64,000 nucleotides of DNA from Promicromonospora iranensis. GTDB lineage: Bacteria; Actinomycetota; Actinomycetes; Actinomycetales; Cellulomonadaceae. Position numbers and translations under genes: made by a program. The stretch is from positions 62,001 to 126,000 of the forward strand of contig NZ_JAJQQP010000004.1 in assembly GCF_028994805.1 (NCBI RefSeq), read 5' to 3'. Under the pieces are notes generated by a model. That model was not told the origin of the DNA and did not search any database. It was given only the letters and a program-made list of their open reading frames with translations. This document shows positions 46,887 to 55,782 of the stretch, one piece after another (position 1 is the first letter of the stretch; each line of letters opens with the position of its first letter).

Positions 46887-49637
46887 TTGAACCGAACGCA
46901 AGTACCGTCAGGCCGACGTCGGAAGGGCGGCGTCCCGTGGCGCCGGACCCTGGCGACGGCCGCGGCAACCGCAGTCGTGGTTACGGCCACCGGACTGCCT
47001 GCGGTCGCAGTGGACAACTACCCGGACGAGCCGTCCGAGGCCGCTGCGAGCGTCCTCGACTCGACGCTCTTCCAGGAGGCGCTGCTGGCTGCTGCCTACT
47101 CGGACGCCGGCTCGGAGTCCAACCCCGGGCCGAACGAGGGCAACCTCAACGTCGAGCTGCTCGGCTCCGAGCTCGTCCGCATTGGTGACGTCGAGGTTCC
47201 CCTCGACGAGATCATGGACTTCGGCCAGCTCGGTGCGCTGGCCTCCAAGAGCGAGGCGTCGTCCCCGGTCGACGCCCACGCGGTGTCCGGCCTGCTCGGC
47301 GCGGACGGCGGCATCACCCTGGACGGCGAGTCCGAGGACTTCGGCAAGGCGTCCGTCGACGTCCTGTCCGTCGCACGCCTGCTCGGCGTCGACGGCCTCA
47401 CCGACGAGATCGTCGACCAGCTCCTGCTCGAGGTGGGCGCGGGTGCGGCCGAGGTCAAGGCCGAGAACGGCGTCATCCTGGACCAGGACGGCGTGGGTGG
47501 CCTCGGCCAGTACCGCGTCGCCGACCTGGACCTGTTCCTGCACTCCCCGGTCATCGAGGATGCCGCTTCGTCGATCTACGACATCGGCGGCACCATCGAC
47601 ACGACCGTCGAGGACCTCGTCAACGAGAACCTCGACGACAGTGCGCTGACCGGCCTGTTCGACGCGGTCCCGGGTGTTCCGACGCCCTCGATCACCGTCG
47701 ACAGCAACATGCAGGAGAACCTGTTCCAGTCCGTCGTGGGCGAGCCGATCACCTCGGCGAACCAGCTGATCACGATCGACCTGTCGACCGGTGAGCTGCA
47801 GATCCACCTCGACCAGCTCATCGACAACCCGGACGGTAGCGAGGAAGGCCTCAACGGCCTGCCCCCGAACACCGAGCTCATCGACGACACGACCTACCCG
47901 CTGATCGCGGAGACCGTGCACGAGCTGATGCAGGAAGTCACCCGCATCCTCATCGGTGCGATCGAGGACTCGCTGAACTCGGTCACGATCAACATCGCCT
48001 TCTACGAGGAGGGCCCGCTGGGCACCCTCGACGTGTCGTGGTCGCTGCCCCTGGCGGACGCCGTCAACGGCGACTTCCCCGAGGCCGTGGACAACAGCAC
48101 GGGCACCATGGCGCCGGTCGCCGCGGTCCTGGTCAACACCATCAACACGGTCGGCCCGGCGCTCGCGCCGATCCTGGCCCCGGTGTACGACCTGCTGATC
48201 AGCGACGAGGGTGACAACATCTTCGAGCTGCTGATCAACGACCTCAAGACGGACGCCATCACGGTTCCGATCCGCGAGCTGCTCTCGCCGGTCTTCGACG
48301 TCCTCTCCGAGGTCCTCTCGATCACGATCAACCGTCAGGTGTCGGAGACCTCCGAGGTCGTGACCCAGACCTCCACGGCGGCCGAGGCCGCTGAGGTCGT
48401 CACGTCGTTCGACCTGAACGCCCTGAGCATCGCGCTCCTGCCGGCGAACGAGGTCGCCCGGATCAACCTGGGCAACGCCGCCGTGCGGATCACGCCCGGC
48501 GACGTCGGCGGACCTGGCGAGATCGACCCGTCGATCTCGGTCGACCCCGCCACGGTCGCTCCCGGCCAGTCGACCATCGCGACGGGCACGGGCTACACCC
48601 CCGACTCGACGGCGACCGTCCAGCTGACCGACCCCGACGGCAACCCCGTGGGCGAGGCCATCCCGGTCGAGACCGACTCGACCGGCGGGTTCACCGTCGC
48701 GGTGCCCGTCCCGGGCGATGCCGAGCTCGGCATCTACCCGGTCGTGGGCACGGACGACACCACCGGCGAGGCCGCTGAGGCCCCGCTGGCAGTGGTTGCC
48801 GGCTCCGACATCTGCGCCATGGACCCGACCCTCACCGTCCAGCCGGGAGCCGCCTTCCCGGGCGACACCGTCTCGGTCGTGGGCCAGGGCTTCCCGGCGG
48901 GCGTCCCGGTCGCCGTGCAGCTGCGCGACGCCGAGGGCAACCCGGTCGGCGACGCGGTCATGGTCACCCCGGACGAGGCTTGTGGCTTCATCACGGACCT
49001 GACCGTTCCTGAGGACGCAGAGCCCGGCGACCACATCGTCGAGGCCCTGCCCGAGGACGGCAGCGAGGGTGCCGAGGCGCCGCTCGAGATCCTGGCCCCC
49101 GGCACCAACCCGCCGGGCGACGAGTGCACCGACCCGATGATCGTTGCCGACCCGGCCGTGGTCGAGGCCGGCGACGAGGTCATGGTGACCGGTACCGGCT
49201 TCCCGGCCGGCGCCACCGTCACCGTCCAGCTGAAGGACACGCAGGGCAACAACATCGGTGACCCCGTCACCGTGACGGTTGGCGACGACTGCGGCTTCAC
49301 GACCCCGATCACGGTTCCCGAGGGGACCCCGCCGGGCGTCATCATCGTCGACGCTCAGCCGGACGACGGCAGCGAGGGCGCACAGACGCCGATCACTGTC
49401 GTGGCCGGTTCGACCGGTGGCGGCTCCGGTGACGGCGACGACTCGGGTGCGGGTGCCGGCGACGGCTCCGGCTCGGACGACGGCCTCGCCGCGACGGGTG
49501 CGAACGTGACGGCTCTGATCGCCGCCATGGTGCTGCTGCTCGGCGCCGGTGCGGTCATGATCAAGCGCCGTCGCGAGATCAGCCAGGCCTTCGCTACCGC
49601 GATGGGCCGGATGTCGGGCGACAAGCCTGCCGTCTGA
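46887..49637 (+). CDS. Sortase-anchored 'choice-of-anchor G'-type surface protein
   Basis: 916 residues. TTG start at 46887 (GGAGG ~11 nt upstream; the nearer GTG is out of frame). Signal peptide ~1-42 with WRRTLATAAATAVVVTATGL and cleavage near AVA-VD. A large N-terminal domain (~45-540) resembles actinobacterial choice-of-anchor G proteins. Three ~95-residue Ig/IPT-like repeats start near 547, 646 and 749; the last two contain a conserved Cys near the middle. A Gly/Ser/Asp linker, the sorting signal LAATG (867-871), a membrane helix and the tail KRRR follow. LAxTG is typical of class E sortase substrates. Function, probably adhesion or matrix, is inferred. Confidence 0.8.
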   Translation: MNRTQVPSGRRRKGGVPWRRTLATAAATAVVVTATGLPAVAVDNYPDEPSEAAASVLDSTLFQEALLAAAYSDAGSESNPGPNEGNLNVELLGSELVRIGDVEVPLDEIMDFGQLGALASKSEASSPVDAHAVSGLLGADGGITLDGESEDFGKASVDVLSVARLLGVDGLTDEIVDQLLLEVGAGAAEVKAENGVILDQDGVGGLGQYRVADLDLFLHSPVIEDAASSIYDIGGTIDTTVEDLVNENLDDSALTGLFDAVPGVPTPSITVDSNMQENLFQSVVGEPITSANQLITIDLSTGELQIHLDQLIDNPDGSEEGLNGLPPNTELIDDTTYPLIAETVHELMQEVTRILIGAIEDSLNSVTINIAFYEEGPLGTLDVSWSLPLADAVNGDFPEAVDNSTGTMAPVAAVLVNTINTVGPALAPILAPVYDLLISDEGDNIFELLINDLKTDAITVPIRELLSPVFDVLSEVLSITINRQVSETSEVVTQTSTAAEAAEVVTSFDLNALSIALLPANEVARINLGNAAVRITPGDVGGPGEIDPSISVDPATVAPGQSTIATGTGYTPDSTATVQLTDPDGNPVGEAIPVETDSTGGFTVAVPVPGDAELGIYPVVGTDDTTGEAAEAPLAVVAGSDICAMDPTLTVQPGAAFPGDTVSVVGQGFPAGVPVAVQLRDAEGNPVGDAVMVTPDEACGFITDLTVPEDAEPGDHIVEALPEDGSEGAEAPLEILAPGTNPPGDECTDPMIVADPAVVEAGDEVMVTGTGFPAGATVTVQLKDTQGNNIGDPVTVTVGDDCGFTTPITVPEGTPPGVIIVDAQPDDGSEGAQTPITVVAGSTGGGSGDGDDSGAGAGDGSGSDDGLAATGANVTALIAAMVLLLGAGAVMIKRRREISQAFATAMGRMSGDKPAV

Positions 49638-49648
49638 TGAGCTGAGTC

Positions 49649-49680
49649 TCTGACGCAGTAGCAAGTGTCTGACGCAGTAG
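49649..49680. repeat. 13-nt direct repeat
   Basis: TCTGACGCAGTAG occurs at 49649-49661 and 49668-49680, 19 nt apart, directly before the terminator. Confidence 0.6.
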
Positions 49681-49681
49681 G

Positions 49682-49716
49682 ACCGGCCCGGTGCGACATC
49701 GTCGCACCGGGCCGGT
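49682..49716 (+). terminator. Surface-protein gene terminator
   Basis: Perfect 16-bp stem ACCGGCCCGGTGCGAC with an ATC loop, followed by TTCTTA. Confidence 0.85.
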
Positions 49717-49769
49717 TTCTTACGGCACCGGCCCGTGGACGGGCGGTGCTCAAGATCAAAGGGGGAGCC

Positions 49770-51131
49770 GTGCCCGAGCTGTTGCCGAGACGGGGAGTGA
49801 TTCCGGCGATCGTCGCAGCGGCGGCCATCATCGCGCTCGTCGTGGCCGCGATCCTGGTGGTGGAGCAAGCGATACCCGCCGCACCGGCTCCGCGCGGAGA
49901 GGAGTCGACGGCGTCGGGCGGTGCGGAACTGAGGTGTCCGGAGAACGACCCGGTCACGGAGGAGCTGCTCAGCGGTTCCACGTGGACCATGTGCTGGCGG
50001 GTCGACTCCAGCCGCGGGCTGGTGCTCCAGGACGTGCACTTCACGCCCGCGGGGCAGGAGCCGGTGCAGGTGCTGGCCGAGCTGTCCATCGGGCAGCTGG
50101 AGGTGCCGTACGACACCGGCCTGCGCAACACCGAGGACATCACCACGCAGGGTTTCGGCGGCCGGCAGATGATGACGCTCACCGAGACGGAGTGCCTGGG
50201 CGACCGTCTCGAGACCTACGTGCCGAAGATCGGTGACGGCTCGGTGGGTGGCGGCGGCGAGCGACGTGCCGTCCTGTGCCAGGAGGTCGTGGACGGCGGG
50301 ATCGCCTACCGCAGCGGTGACAGCACCGGGACCGAGGTGGCGCGGCGCACGGACCTGCGGCTGGCGACGATCTCGAAGGTCGGCTGGTACGAGTACGTCA
50401 GCCAGTACACGTTCGGCAGCGACGGCACCGTCCGGTCCGACCTGGGCGCCACCGGTGACCTGTCGCCGGAGGACTACGGCGACGACCCCGCCCACGGCTG
50501 GCCGGTCGGCCCCGGGAACACGGACTACGCCACCAGCCACTCGCACAACGCGGTGTGGCGCGTGCACTGGGCGCTCGGCGGGCGGGGCGGTCAGGCGGTG
50601 GAGCAGTACGACGCCGAACCGACGGGTGAGCAGGGTCCACGGTCACCGCTCGTCGAGGGTGAGCTGACCCGGATCACGCACGAGGGCACGGCAGAGGCGG
50701 CGGACCGCCGCTGGTGGCGTGTGGTGAACCCCGAGGTGCTCAACGAGGACGAGCACGCGATCTCGTACCAGATCGACCTCGGCGCGACGACACCGTTCGA
50801 GCTCACCCAGGACCACCACCACGACGACGCCGACGAGGCGGGCTACACCATCGCGTTCACCGAGGCGGACGACTGCCAGCTGTTCGCCACGGCGAACACG
50901 GAGGGCACCTGCGGGTCCGGCGTGCTCGACTTCGCGCAGGACGAGGCGGAGCTGTCCGACGTCGTCACCTGGGTGGCCGTCGGGTTCCACCACGTCGCCC
51001 GCGACGAGGACCAGAGCCCCATGGAGATGCACTGGCAGGGTTTCACGCTGACACCGCGCGACCTGACGGCGCAGCGCGTGGACCCGCCGTCGGCCCGCGA
51101 GGACGTGAACGGGAAGCCCCGGCTGCCGTGA
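49770..51131 (+). CDS. Membrane-tethered minimal copper amine oxidase homologue
   Basis: 453 residues from GTG at 49770 (AAAGGGGGAG upstream); the frame runs through the terminator but the start must lie after it. An N-terminal signal anchor (~11-32, VIPAIVAAAAIIALVVAAIL) puts the rest outside. The remainder aligns by eye with the catalytic domain of copper amine oxidases: candidate base D123 (NTEDITTQ), cofactor Tyr207 in KVGWYEYV, Cu ligands H257-x-H259 (SHSHNAVW) and H408 (GFHHVARDED). The usual N-terminal D2/D3 domains are missing and the cofactor motif is W-Y-E rather than N-Y-D/E. Activity is therefore uncertain. Confidence 0.75.
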   Translation: MPELLPRRGVIPAIVAAAAIIALVVAAILVVEQAIPAAPAPRGEESTASGGAELRCPENDPVTEELLSGSTWTMCWRVDSSRGLVLQDVHFTPAGQEPVQVLAELSIGQLEVPYDTGLRNTEDITTQGFGGRQMMTLTETECLGDRLETYVPKIGDGSVGGGGERRAVLCQEVVDGGIAYRSGDSTGTEVARRTDLRLATISKVGWYEYVSQYTFGSDGTVRSDLGATGDLSPEDYGDDPAHGWPVGPGNTDYATSHSHNAVWRVHWALGGRGGQAVEQYDAEPTGEQGPRSPLVEGELTRITHEGTAEAADRRWWRVVNPEVLNEDEHAISYQIDLGATTPFELTQDHHHDDADEAGYTIAFTEADDCQLFATANTEGTCGSGVLDFAQDEAELSDVVTWVAVGFHHVARDEDQSPMEMHWQGFTLTPRDLTAQRVDPPSAREDVNGKPRLP

Positions 51132-51161
51132 GACGGCCGCACCCGAGCGTCCCCGTGATGC

Positions 51162-51923
51162 TCAGGGCGTGCGAGCCTCCACGAGCGTGCGCCGGCTGTG
51201 GCAGACGAACGAGCCCCGCTCCGCGATGTGGTCGCGCAGCGCGCGCAGCCGGTCGTCGTACTTCTCCACGCTGAAGTCCGGCACGGTCCACAGGACCTTG
51301 CGCAGGAAGTGCACCACCGCGGCCAGGTCGAAGAACTCGACACGGGTCAGCGTGTCGTGGAGCCGCACCATGTCGAGGCCGACAGCGGCCACCTGCGCCC
51401 GCAGGTCGTCGAGGTACTCGGCGTCCCGGTTCTCCTGCGGGCCCATCAGGAACTCGTACAGGGCCCGGTTGGACCCCGCACCCACCTCCTGGACCAGCAG
51501 CGTGCCGCCCGGCGCCAGCACGCGTGCGGCCTCCGCGTACGGGAACGAGACCGGATGGCGGCTGGTGACCAGCTCGAACGTCCGGTCGTCGAAGGGGAGC
51601 GGCGCCGCCGTGCCGTCGACCAGGGTCACGACACCGCCGAACGGCTCCAGCGCGGCCGAGGCGAGCTCGTAGTTGGGCGCCCAGCTCTCCGTGGCCCGCA
51701 CGGTGCCGGGCACACGCTCCGCCAGTCCCAGCGCCTCCGCGAGGACCTCGCCGCCACCGGTGTCGACGTCGAGCACCGAGTCGACCCGGCCCAGCCGCTC
51801 GCCGCAGAGCCGCACGTAGCCCCAGCCGGGGCGCTCCTCGGTGGCCCGGCCCGCGAACCAGGAGAAGTCCCAGCCATCGGTCGGGACGGCCAGTCCCTCG
51901 GCAATCTCCTCGTCGAACGTCAT
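51162..51923 (-). CDS. Class I SAM-dependent methyltransferase
   Basis: 253 residues from the ATG at 51923. Motif I SVLDVDTGGGEVL (~49-61); later LVDGTAAPLPFDD and AARVLAPGGTLLVQEV match motifs II/III. Substrate unknown, probably a small molecule. TAGCTT lies 7 nt upstream of the start without a Shine-Dalgarno. Divergent from the membrane-protein/two-component operon. Confidence 0.85.
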   Translation of the reverse strand: MTFDEEIAEGLAVPTDGWDFSWFAGRATEERPGWGYVRLCGERLGRVDSVLDVDTGGGEVLAEALGLAERVPGTVRATESWAPNYELASAALEPFGGVVTLVDGTAAPLPFDDRTFELVTSRHPVSFPYAEAARVLAPGGTLLVQEVGAGSNRALYEFLMGPQENRDAEYLDDLRAQVAAVGLDMVRLHDTLTRVEFFDLAAVVHFLRKVLWTVPDFSVEKYDDRLRALRDHIAERGSFVCHSRRTLVEARTP

Positions 51924-51967
51924 GGACAGGAAGCTATCCCCGCGGATCCCCCGGTCACCAGCCGATA

Positions 51968-51983
51968 TCCCCCGGCCGGGGGA
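51968..51983. promoter_or_regulatory. 16-bp palindrome between divergent genes
   Basis: TCCCCCGGCCGGGGGA is fully symmetric and ATCCCCCGG recurs ~22 nt away. It lies near the expected -35 region of the methyltransferase promoter; an operator is plausible. Confidence 0.45.
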
Positions 51984-52048
51984 GTGGGCGAGCACCCGCC
52001 GGACGGGAGTGTGAAGGCATACCGAACGACCGACCGAAAGGAACCGTC

Positions 52049-53164
52049 ATGGAACGCCTCGCTCGCGCCACTCTCCTCGGCGCCACCATCGCGAGCGGCG
52101 CAGTCGCGCTGCTCGGCCTGGCCTGGATGCTCGGCCTCTGGCCCAACCCGTACGCCGAGCCCGTCACGGCGCTCCTGGCCGGGCTCGCCGGGACGGAGGT
52201 CGCCACCACCGTTCACGTCGTCACCGCCCTGGCCGGCGTCGCGGCCGGGATCGCCGGCCTCGCCGGCGCCCTGGGAGCACGGGGCCGGGTCTGTGCCGGT
52301 GTGCTGCAGCTCCTGGTGTTCGGCGTGCTGCTGCAGGGCATCGGCCCGCTCTCCACGATCGGCTACCTCGTCGCGCTGCTCATGCCCGTCGCCGTGGTGG
52401 TCATGCTCGTCCAGGTGGTGCGGCGGTACCGCGTGGCCCGCTGGACGGTCGGGGTTCCCGGCCTGGTGGCTCTCGTGGTCGGCATCATCCTGGGTCGTGA
52501 CGCCATCGCCGGCATCACCACCGGGCTCGTCGCTGGCTTCGCGGGCCAGGGCGCGACCATCCTCGTCACGCTGCTCGTCCTCACGCTCGGCCTGCTGTGG
52601 GCCATGGTCGGCGCCCAGGCACTGTCCGGCATGTCGGCGATGGACCGCGCCACCGCCTGGGTGGTCCGGCACCGCCGCGCCATCACGATCGTGGCTGCCA
52701 CCGGACCGCTCCCCTACGCGCTGTTCCGGCTCACGTGGCTCACGCCGTGGCCCCAGCTCGGGTTCGCCGAGATGGACATGTCCACGCGGATCTGGGGGCT
52801 CGCGCTGTCCAGCGGTGCCTGGCTCGGCTTCTTCCTCACCCTCGGCCTGATCCGCCCCTGGGGCGAGGTGTTCCCCCGGTGGATGCCCGGCCTGGCCGGA
52901 CGTCGCGTGCCGATCACGGCTGCCGCCGTGCCCGGCGGACTGATCGCCGTGACCCTGATCTTCTCGGCCATCCCCATGCTCCTGCTGGGCCGCGGACACA
53001 GCATCGGCGACCAGATCCTCGGCGCCATCGCCTTCCCCTGTTGGTACTGGGGTCCGGCACTGGCGCTCGCGGTCTGGGGCTACGTCGCCCACCGGCTCCA
53101 GTCGGAGCGAGCGGCCGCGCTCGATGCCGCCGACACGTCCCTGGACCGGCTCCCTGCCGTGTGA
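52049..53164 (+). CDS. Multi-pass membrane protein of unknown function
   Basis: 371 residues with about ten hydrophobic segments spread along its length (for example ATIASGAVALLGLAWMLGLW, LVALLMPVAVVVMLVQVV, ALSSGAWLGFFLTLGLI). I do not recognise a family. AAAGGA is upstream of the ATG. It lies 49 nt before a sensor kinase and is likely in the same operon, so it may be a sensory partner or an output. Confidence 0.8.
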   Translation: MERLARATLLGATIASGAVALLGLAWMLGLWPNPYAEPVTALLAGLAGTEVATTVHVVTALAGVAAGIAGLAGALGARGRVCAGVLQLLVFGVLLQGIGPLSTIGYLVALLMPVAVVVMLVQVVRRYRVARWTVGVPGLVALVVGIILGRDAIAGITTGLVAGFAGQGATILVTLLVLTLGLLWAMVGAQALSGMSAMDRATAWVVRHRRAITIVAATGPLPYALFRLTWLTPWPQLGFAEMDMSTRIWGLALSSGAWLGFFLTLGLIRPWGEVFPRWMPGLAGRRVPITAAAVPGGLIAVTLIFSAIPMLLLGRGHSIGDQILGAIAFPCWYWGPALALAVWGYVAHRLQSERAAALDAADTSLDRLPAV

Positions 53165-53213
53165 CCGGCCGTGTGTCTGGCAGACGACCCTGACGACCGG
53201 AGAGGATGACCGC

Positions 53214-54500
53214 ATGCAGGCGACGAAGCGGTATCTCACGCGGTACCTCGCCCGGCGGTTCGCCTGGCACATGCTGGGCGGGGCGATCGGGCTCGCCCTG
53301 GTGCTGCTCGTCTTCAGCCTGCTGAACATCGCGTCCGGAGGGCCGCCCGTGTGGGTGGTGGCGGTGGCCTCGGTCGCCGCCGCCATCGGCCTCGGGCTGG
53401 TGCCGGGCGCACGGGAGCTGGAGGTCACCGCGGCACGGGCGCTGCTCGACGTGGGCGACGAGCTCGTGGTCCCCGCCCGGCCCCGGCCCGCACACCGGAT
53501 CCGGACCGCCCTGTGGGTCGCCGGTCACCTCGCTTCGGGCCTGCTCGTCGCAGCCGGGCTGTTCGCGGGCATCCCGATGGCGGTGCTGATCGGCGTCGAG
53601 GCGATCGCCGGAGAGTCGTTCCGTTCCGGCGACTCGTTCTACACCGGGCTGCCGCTGCCGACCGGGCCGGTGTCGCTCGCCCTGCGGCTGATCGCGTGCA
53701 CCGTTCTCGCCCTGCTGGCCCTCGTGGCGACCTGGCCGCTCGGGGCAGCCGCGTCGGCGCTCGCCGGGCGGGTGCTCGGCCCCACTCCGCACGACCGGAT
53801 GGAGACGGCCCTCGCCCGTGCCCGCCGCGAGGCGGAGCACACGCGCCTGGCGCGGGAGCTGCACGACGGGATCGGCCACGCGCTCACCGTCGTCAGCGTC
53901 CAGGCGGCGGCCGGACGGCGGGTCGTCGTCGCCAACCCGGACGCGGCGGCCGAGGCCCTGGCCGCGATCGAGGACACCGCCCGGTCGGCGCTCACCGAGC
54001 TCGACCAGCTCCTCGCCGTTCTCCGGGACGACGCCGACGACGGGGCGCCCGTCGCCCTGGCGCCGGCCCTCGGCGACGTCGTCTCCGCGCATCGCCGGGC
54101 CGGGCTGGACCTGAGCGCTCAGATCGACCTCCCGGCCGGGCTGCCGGCGCTGCTCGGCCGGACCGTGCAGCGGATCGTCACCGAGGCGCTCACCAATGCG
54201 CACCGGCACGGTGCGTCCGGGCCGGTCGAGCTCACCGTCGGGTACGACGGCGACGGGGTGCGGATCGAGGTGGTGAACCCGGTCCGCGACGGGGCGCGTC
54301 CCGGCCGGCGCCGGTCCGGAGGACGCGGGCTGTCCGGCATCCGGGAGCGTGTCGCGCTGTTCGGTGGCACCGCCGAGGCGGGTCGTGAGGGCGAGCGCTG
54401 GGTACTTCGTGCAACCCTTCCCTGCGCACCGCTGCCGGAGACAGGACGAACCGGTGCGCGTGCCCCTGGCAGGACCGATCGGAAGGACCCAGATGCCTGA
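53214..54500 (+). CDS. NarL-type sensor histidine kinase
   Basis: 428 residues. About four N-terminal membrane segments (~20-62, 100-135, 155-185), then a HisKA_3 dimerisation domain with phospho-acceptor His217 (RLARELHDGIGHALT), then an ATPase domain with TEALTNAHRHG (N box) and GGRGLSGIRERV (G box). A short charged tail follows. It overlaps the response-regulator gene by 8 nt, so the two form a two-component pair. The stimulus is unknown. Confidence 0.92.
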   Translation: MQATKRYLTRYLARRFAWHMLGGAIGLALVLLVFSLLNIASGGPPVWVVAVASVAAAIGLGLVPGARELEVTAARALLDVGDELVVPARPRPAHRIRTALWVAGHLASGLLVAAGLFAGIPMAVLIGVEAIAGESFRSGDSFYTGLPLPTGPVSLALRLIACTVLALLALVATWPLGAAASALAGRVLGPTPHDRMETALARARREAEHTRLARELHDGIGHALTVVSVQAAAGRRVVVANPDAAAEALAAIEDTARSALTELDQLLAVLRDDADDGAPVALAPALGDVVSAHRRAGLDLSAQIDLPAGLPALLGRTVQRIVTEALTNAHRHGASGPVELTVGYDGDGVRIEVVNPVRDGARPGRRRSGGRGLSGIRERVALFGGTAEAGREGERWVLRATLPCAPLPETGRTGARAPGRTDRKDPDA

Positions 54501-55134
54501 CACCCCGGTACGGGTGCTCGTCGCCGACGACGAGCCCCTCGTCCGCAGCGGCCTGCGCCTCATCCTCGACGCCGAGCCCGACCTCGAGGTGGTCGGGGAG
54601 GCAGGCGACGGCGCCCAGGCGGTCGAGCTCGCGCGCACGCTGCGGCCCGACGTCGTCTGCATGGACGTGCGGATGCCCGGCGTGGACGGCCTCCGTGCGA
54701 CGGAGCTCGTGCTGCGGCTGCCCGAGCCGCCGCGGGTCCTCGTGGTGACGACGTTCGAGCACGACGGCTACGTGCTCGACGCGTTGACGGTCGGGGCGTC
54801 CGGCTTCCTGCTCAAGCGCGCCGGGGCCGACGAGATGGTGCAGGCGGTCCGGACTGTCGCCGTCGGGCAGAGCCTGCTGTACCCGCAGGCCTTGCGTGAC
54901 CTGGTCCGGACGCGGCCGCGTGCGACGGCCGGGGCGCCGGTGCTGACGCCGCGCGAGCGGGAGGTGCTGGGGCTGGTGGCGCAGGGCATGACCAACGCGG
55001 AGATCGCGACGGCGCTCGTCGTCGGGGTCGAGACGGTGCGCACGCACGTGGCGTCCGTCCTCGCGAAGCTGCAGGCCAGGGACCGGACGCAGGCGGTGGT
55101 GCTGGGCTACCGCGCGGGGCTGGTCGAGCTGTAG
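54493..55134 (+). CDS. NarL/FixJ-family response regulator
   Basis: 213 residues. Receiver domain with D12, D13, phospho-acceptor D58 (VVCMDVRMPG), T86/T87 and K108; C-terminal LuxR-type helix-turn-helix (LTPREREVLGLVAQGMTNAE at ~149; TVRTHVASVLAKL). Partner of the upstream kinase; translationally coupled. The upstream membrane-protein gene is a natural candidate for autoregulation. Confidence 0.95.
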   Translation: MPDTPVRVLVADDEPLVRSGLRLILDAEPDLEVVGEAGDGAQAVELARTLRPDVVCMDVRMPGVDGLRATELVLRLPEPPRVLVVTTFEHDGYVLDALTVGASGFLLKRAGADEMVQAVRTVAVGQSLLYPQALRDLVRTRPRATAGAPVLTPREREVLGLVAQGMTNAEIATALVVGVETVRTHVASVLAKLQARDRTQAVVLGYRAGLVEL

Positions 55135-55168
55135 CCCGGTTGCCGGTCGGTCAGCGGTCAGTCCCCGG

Positions 55169-55642
55169 TCAGTCCCGGGGGAAGGCCATCTCGACCTGGT
55201 CCGGGAACGGCGGGTAGTCCGACGGCTGCGTGCGGCCCGTGCGGCGCCAGCCGAGGTGCTCGTAGAAGCCGATCGCCTGGTCGTTGTCGGCGAGGCACCA
55301 GAGGCGTGGGTCGCGCATCTCGGCGAGGGCCGCGTCCATCGCCGCCCGCGCGAGGCCGGCGCCCCAGCGCGACGGGTGTACGGCGAGGTGTCGCAGCAGG
55401 CGCTCGTCATGAGCGACGAAGCAGGCGAGGCGGGAGCTGTCGACGTCGTCGTCCAGCACGAGCACGCGGACACCGGGCTCGGCGAGCGCGGCATCCCACT
55501 TGGCCCGGACCTCGTCGGCCGGGAACGGGTACATGCCCGGCGGGAAGACGTGGCCGAGCGCCGCGATCCCGGCGGCGCGCTCGACATCGAGGAGCGCCTG
55601 CGCGTCCTCGGGTGTGGCCTGCCGGAATCGGGTCGGTTCCAT
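55169..55642 (-). CDS. GNAT-family N-acetyltransferase
   Basis: 157 residues. Starts FRQATPEDAQALLDVERAAG; acetyl-CoA loop region VHPSRWGAGLARAAMDAALA (R/Q-x-x-G-x-G/A type) and C-terminal IGFYEHLGWRRTGR. Substrate unknown. TACGCT lies 7 nt upstream of the ATG, suggesting leaderless expression. Confidence 0.88.
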   Translation of the reverse strand: MEPTRFRQATPEDAQALLDVERAAGIAALGHVFPPGMYPFPADEVRAKWDAALAEPGVRVLVLDDDVDSSRLACFVAHDERLLRHLAVHPSRWGAGLARAAMDAALAEMRDPRLWCLADNDQAIGFYEHLGWRRTGRTQPSDYPPFPDQVEMAFPRD

Positions 55643-55782
55643 GCCTCACAGCGTAGGCCCAGCCCGTGCTCCGGGCACCACCGTCGAGATGTGCGGAGAG
55701 CCGCTGCCGACCGGGCGAAAACTCGTGTGCAACATTTCCCCGAAGTGCTGTGACCTCCGGGCAGCTCGAGCGTCAAGGCTGC

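Noticed and set aside
49665-49769. Amine-oxidase start within the preceding terminator
   Set aside because: The frame crosses the 16-bp terminator; the GTG at 49770 has a strong Shine-Dalgarno and begins the signal anchor.
46908-50567. 1219-codon frame antisense to the surface protein and amine oxidase genes
   Set aside because: Repeat-rich, Arg/Asp/Val composition, no start signal; mirrors the sense repeats.
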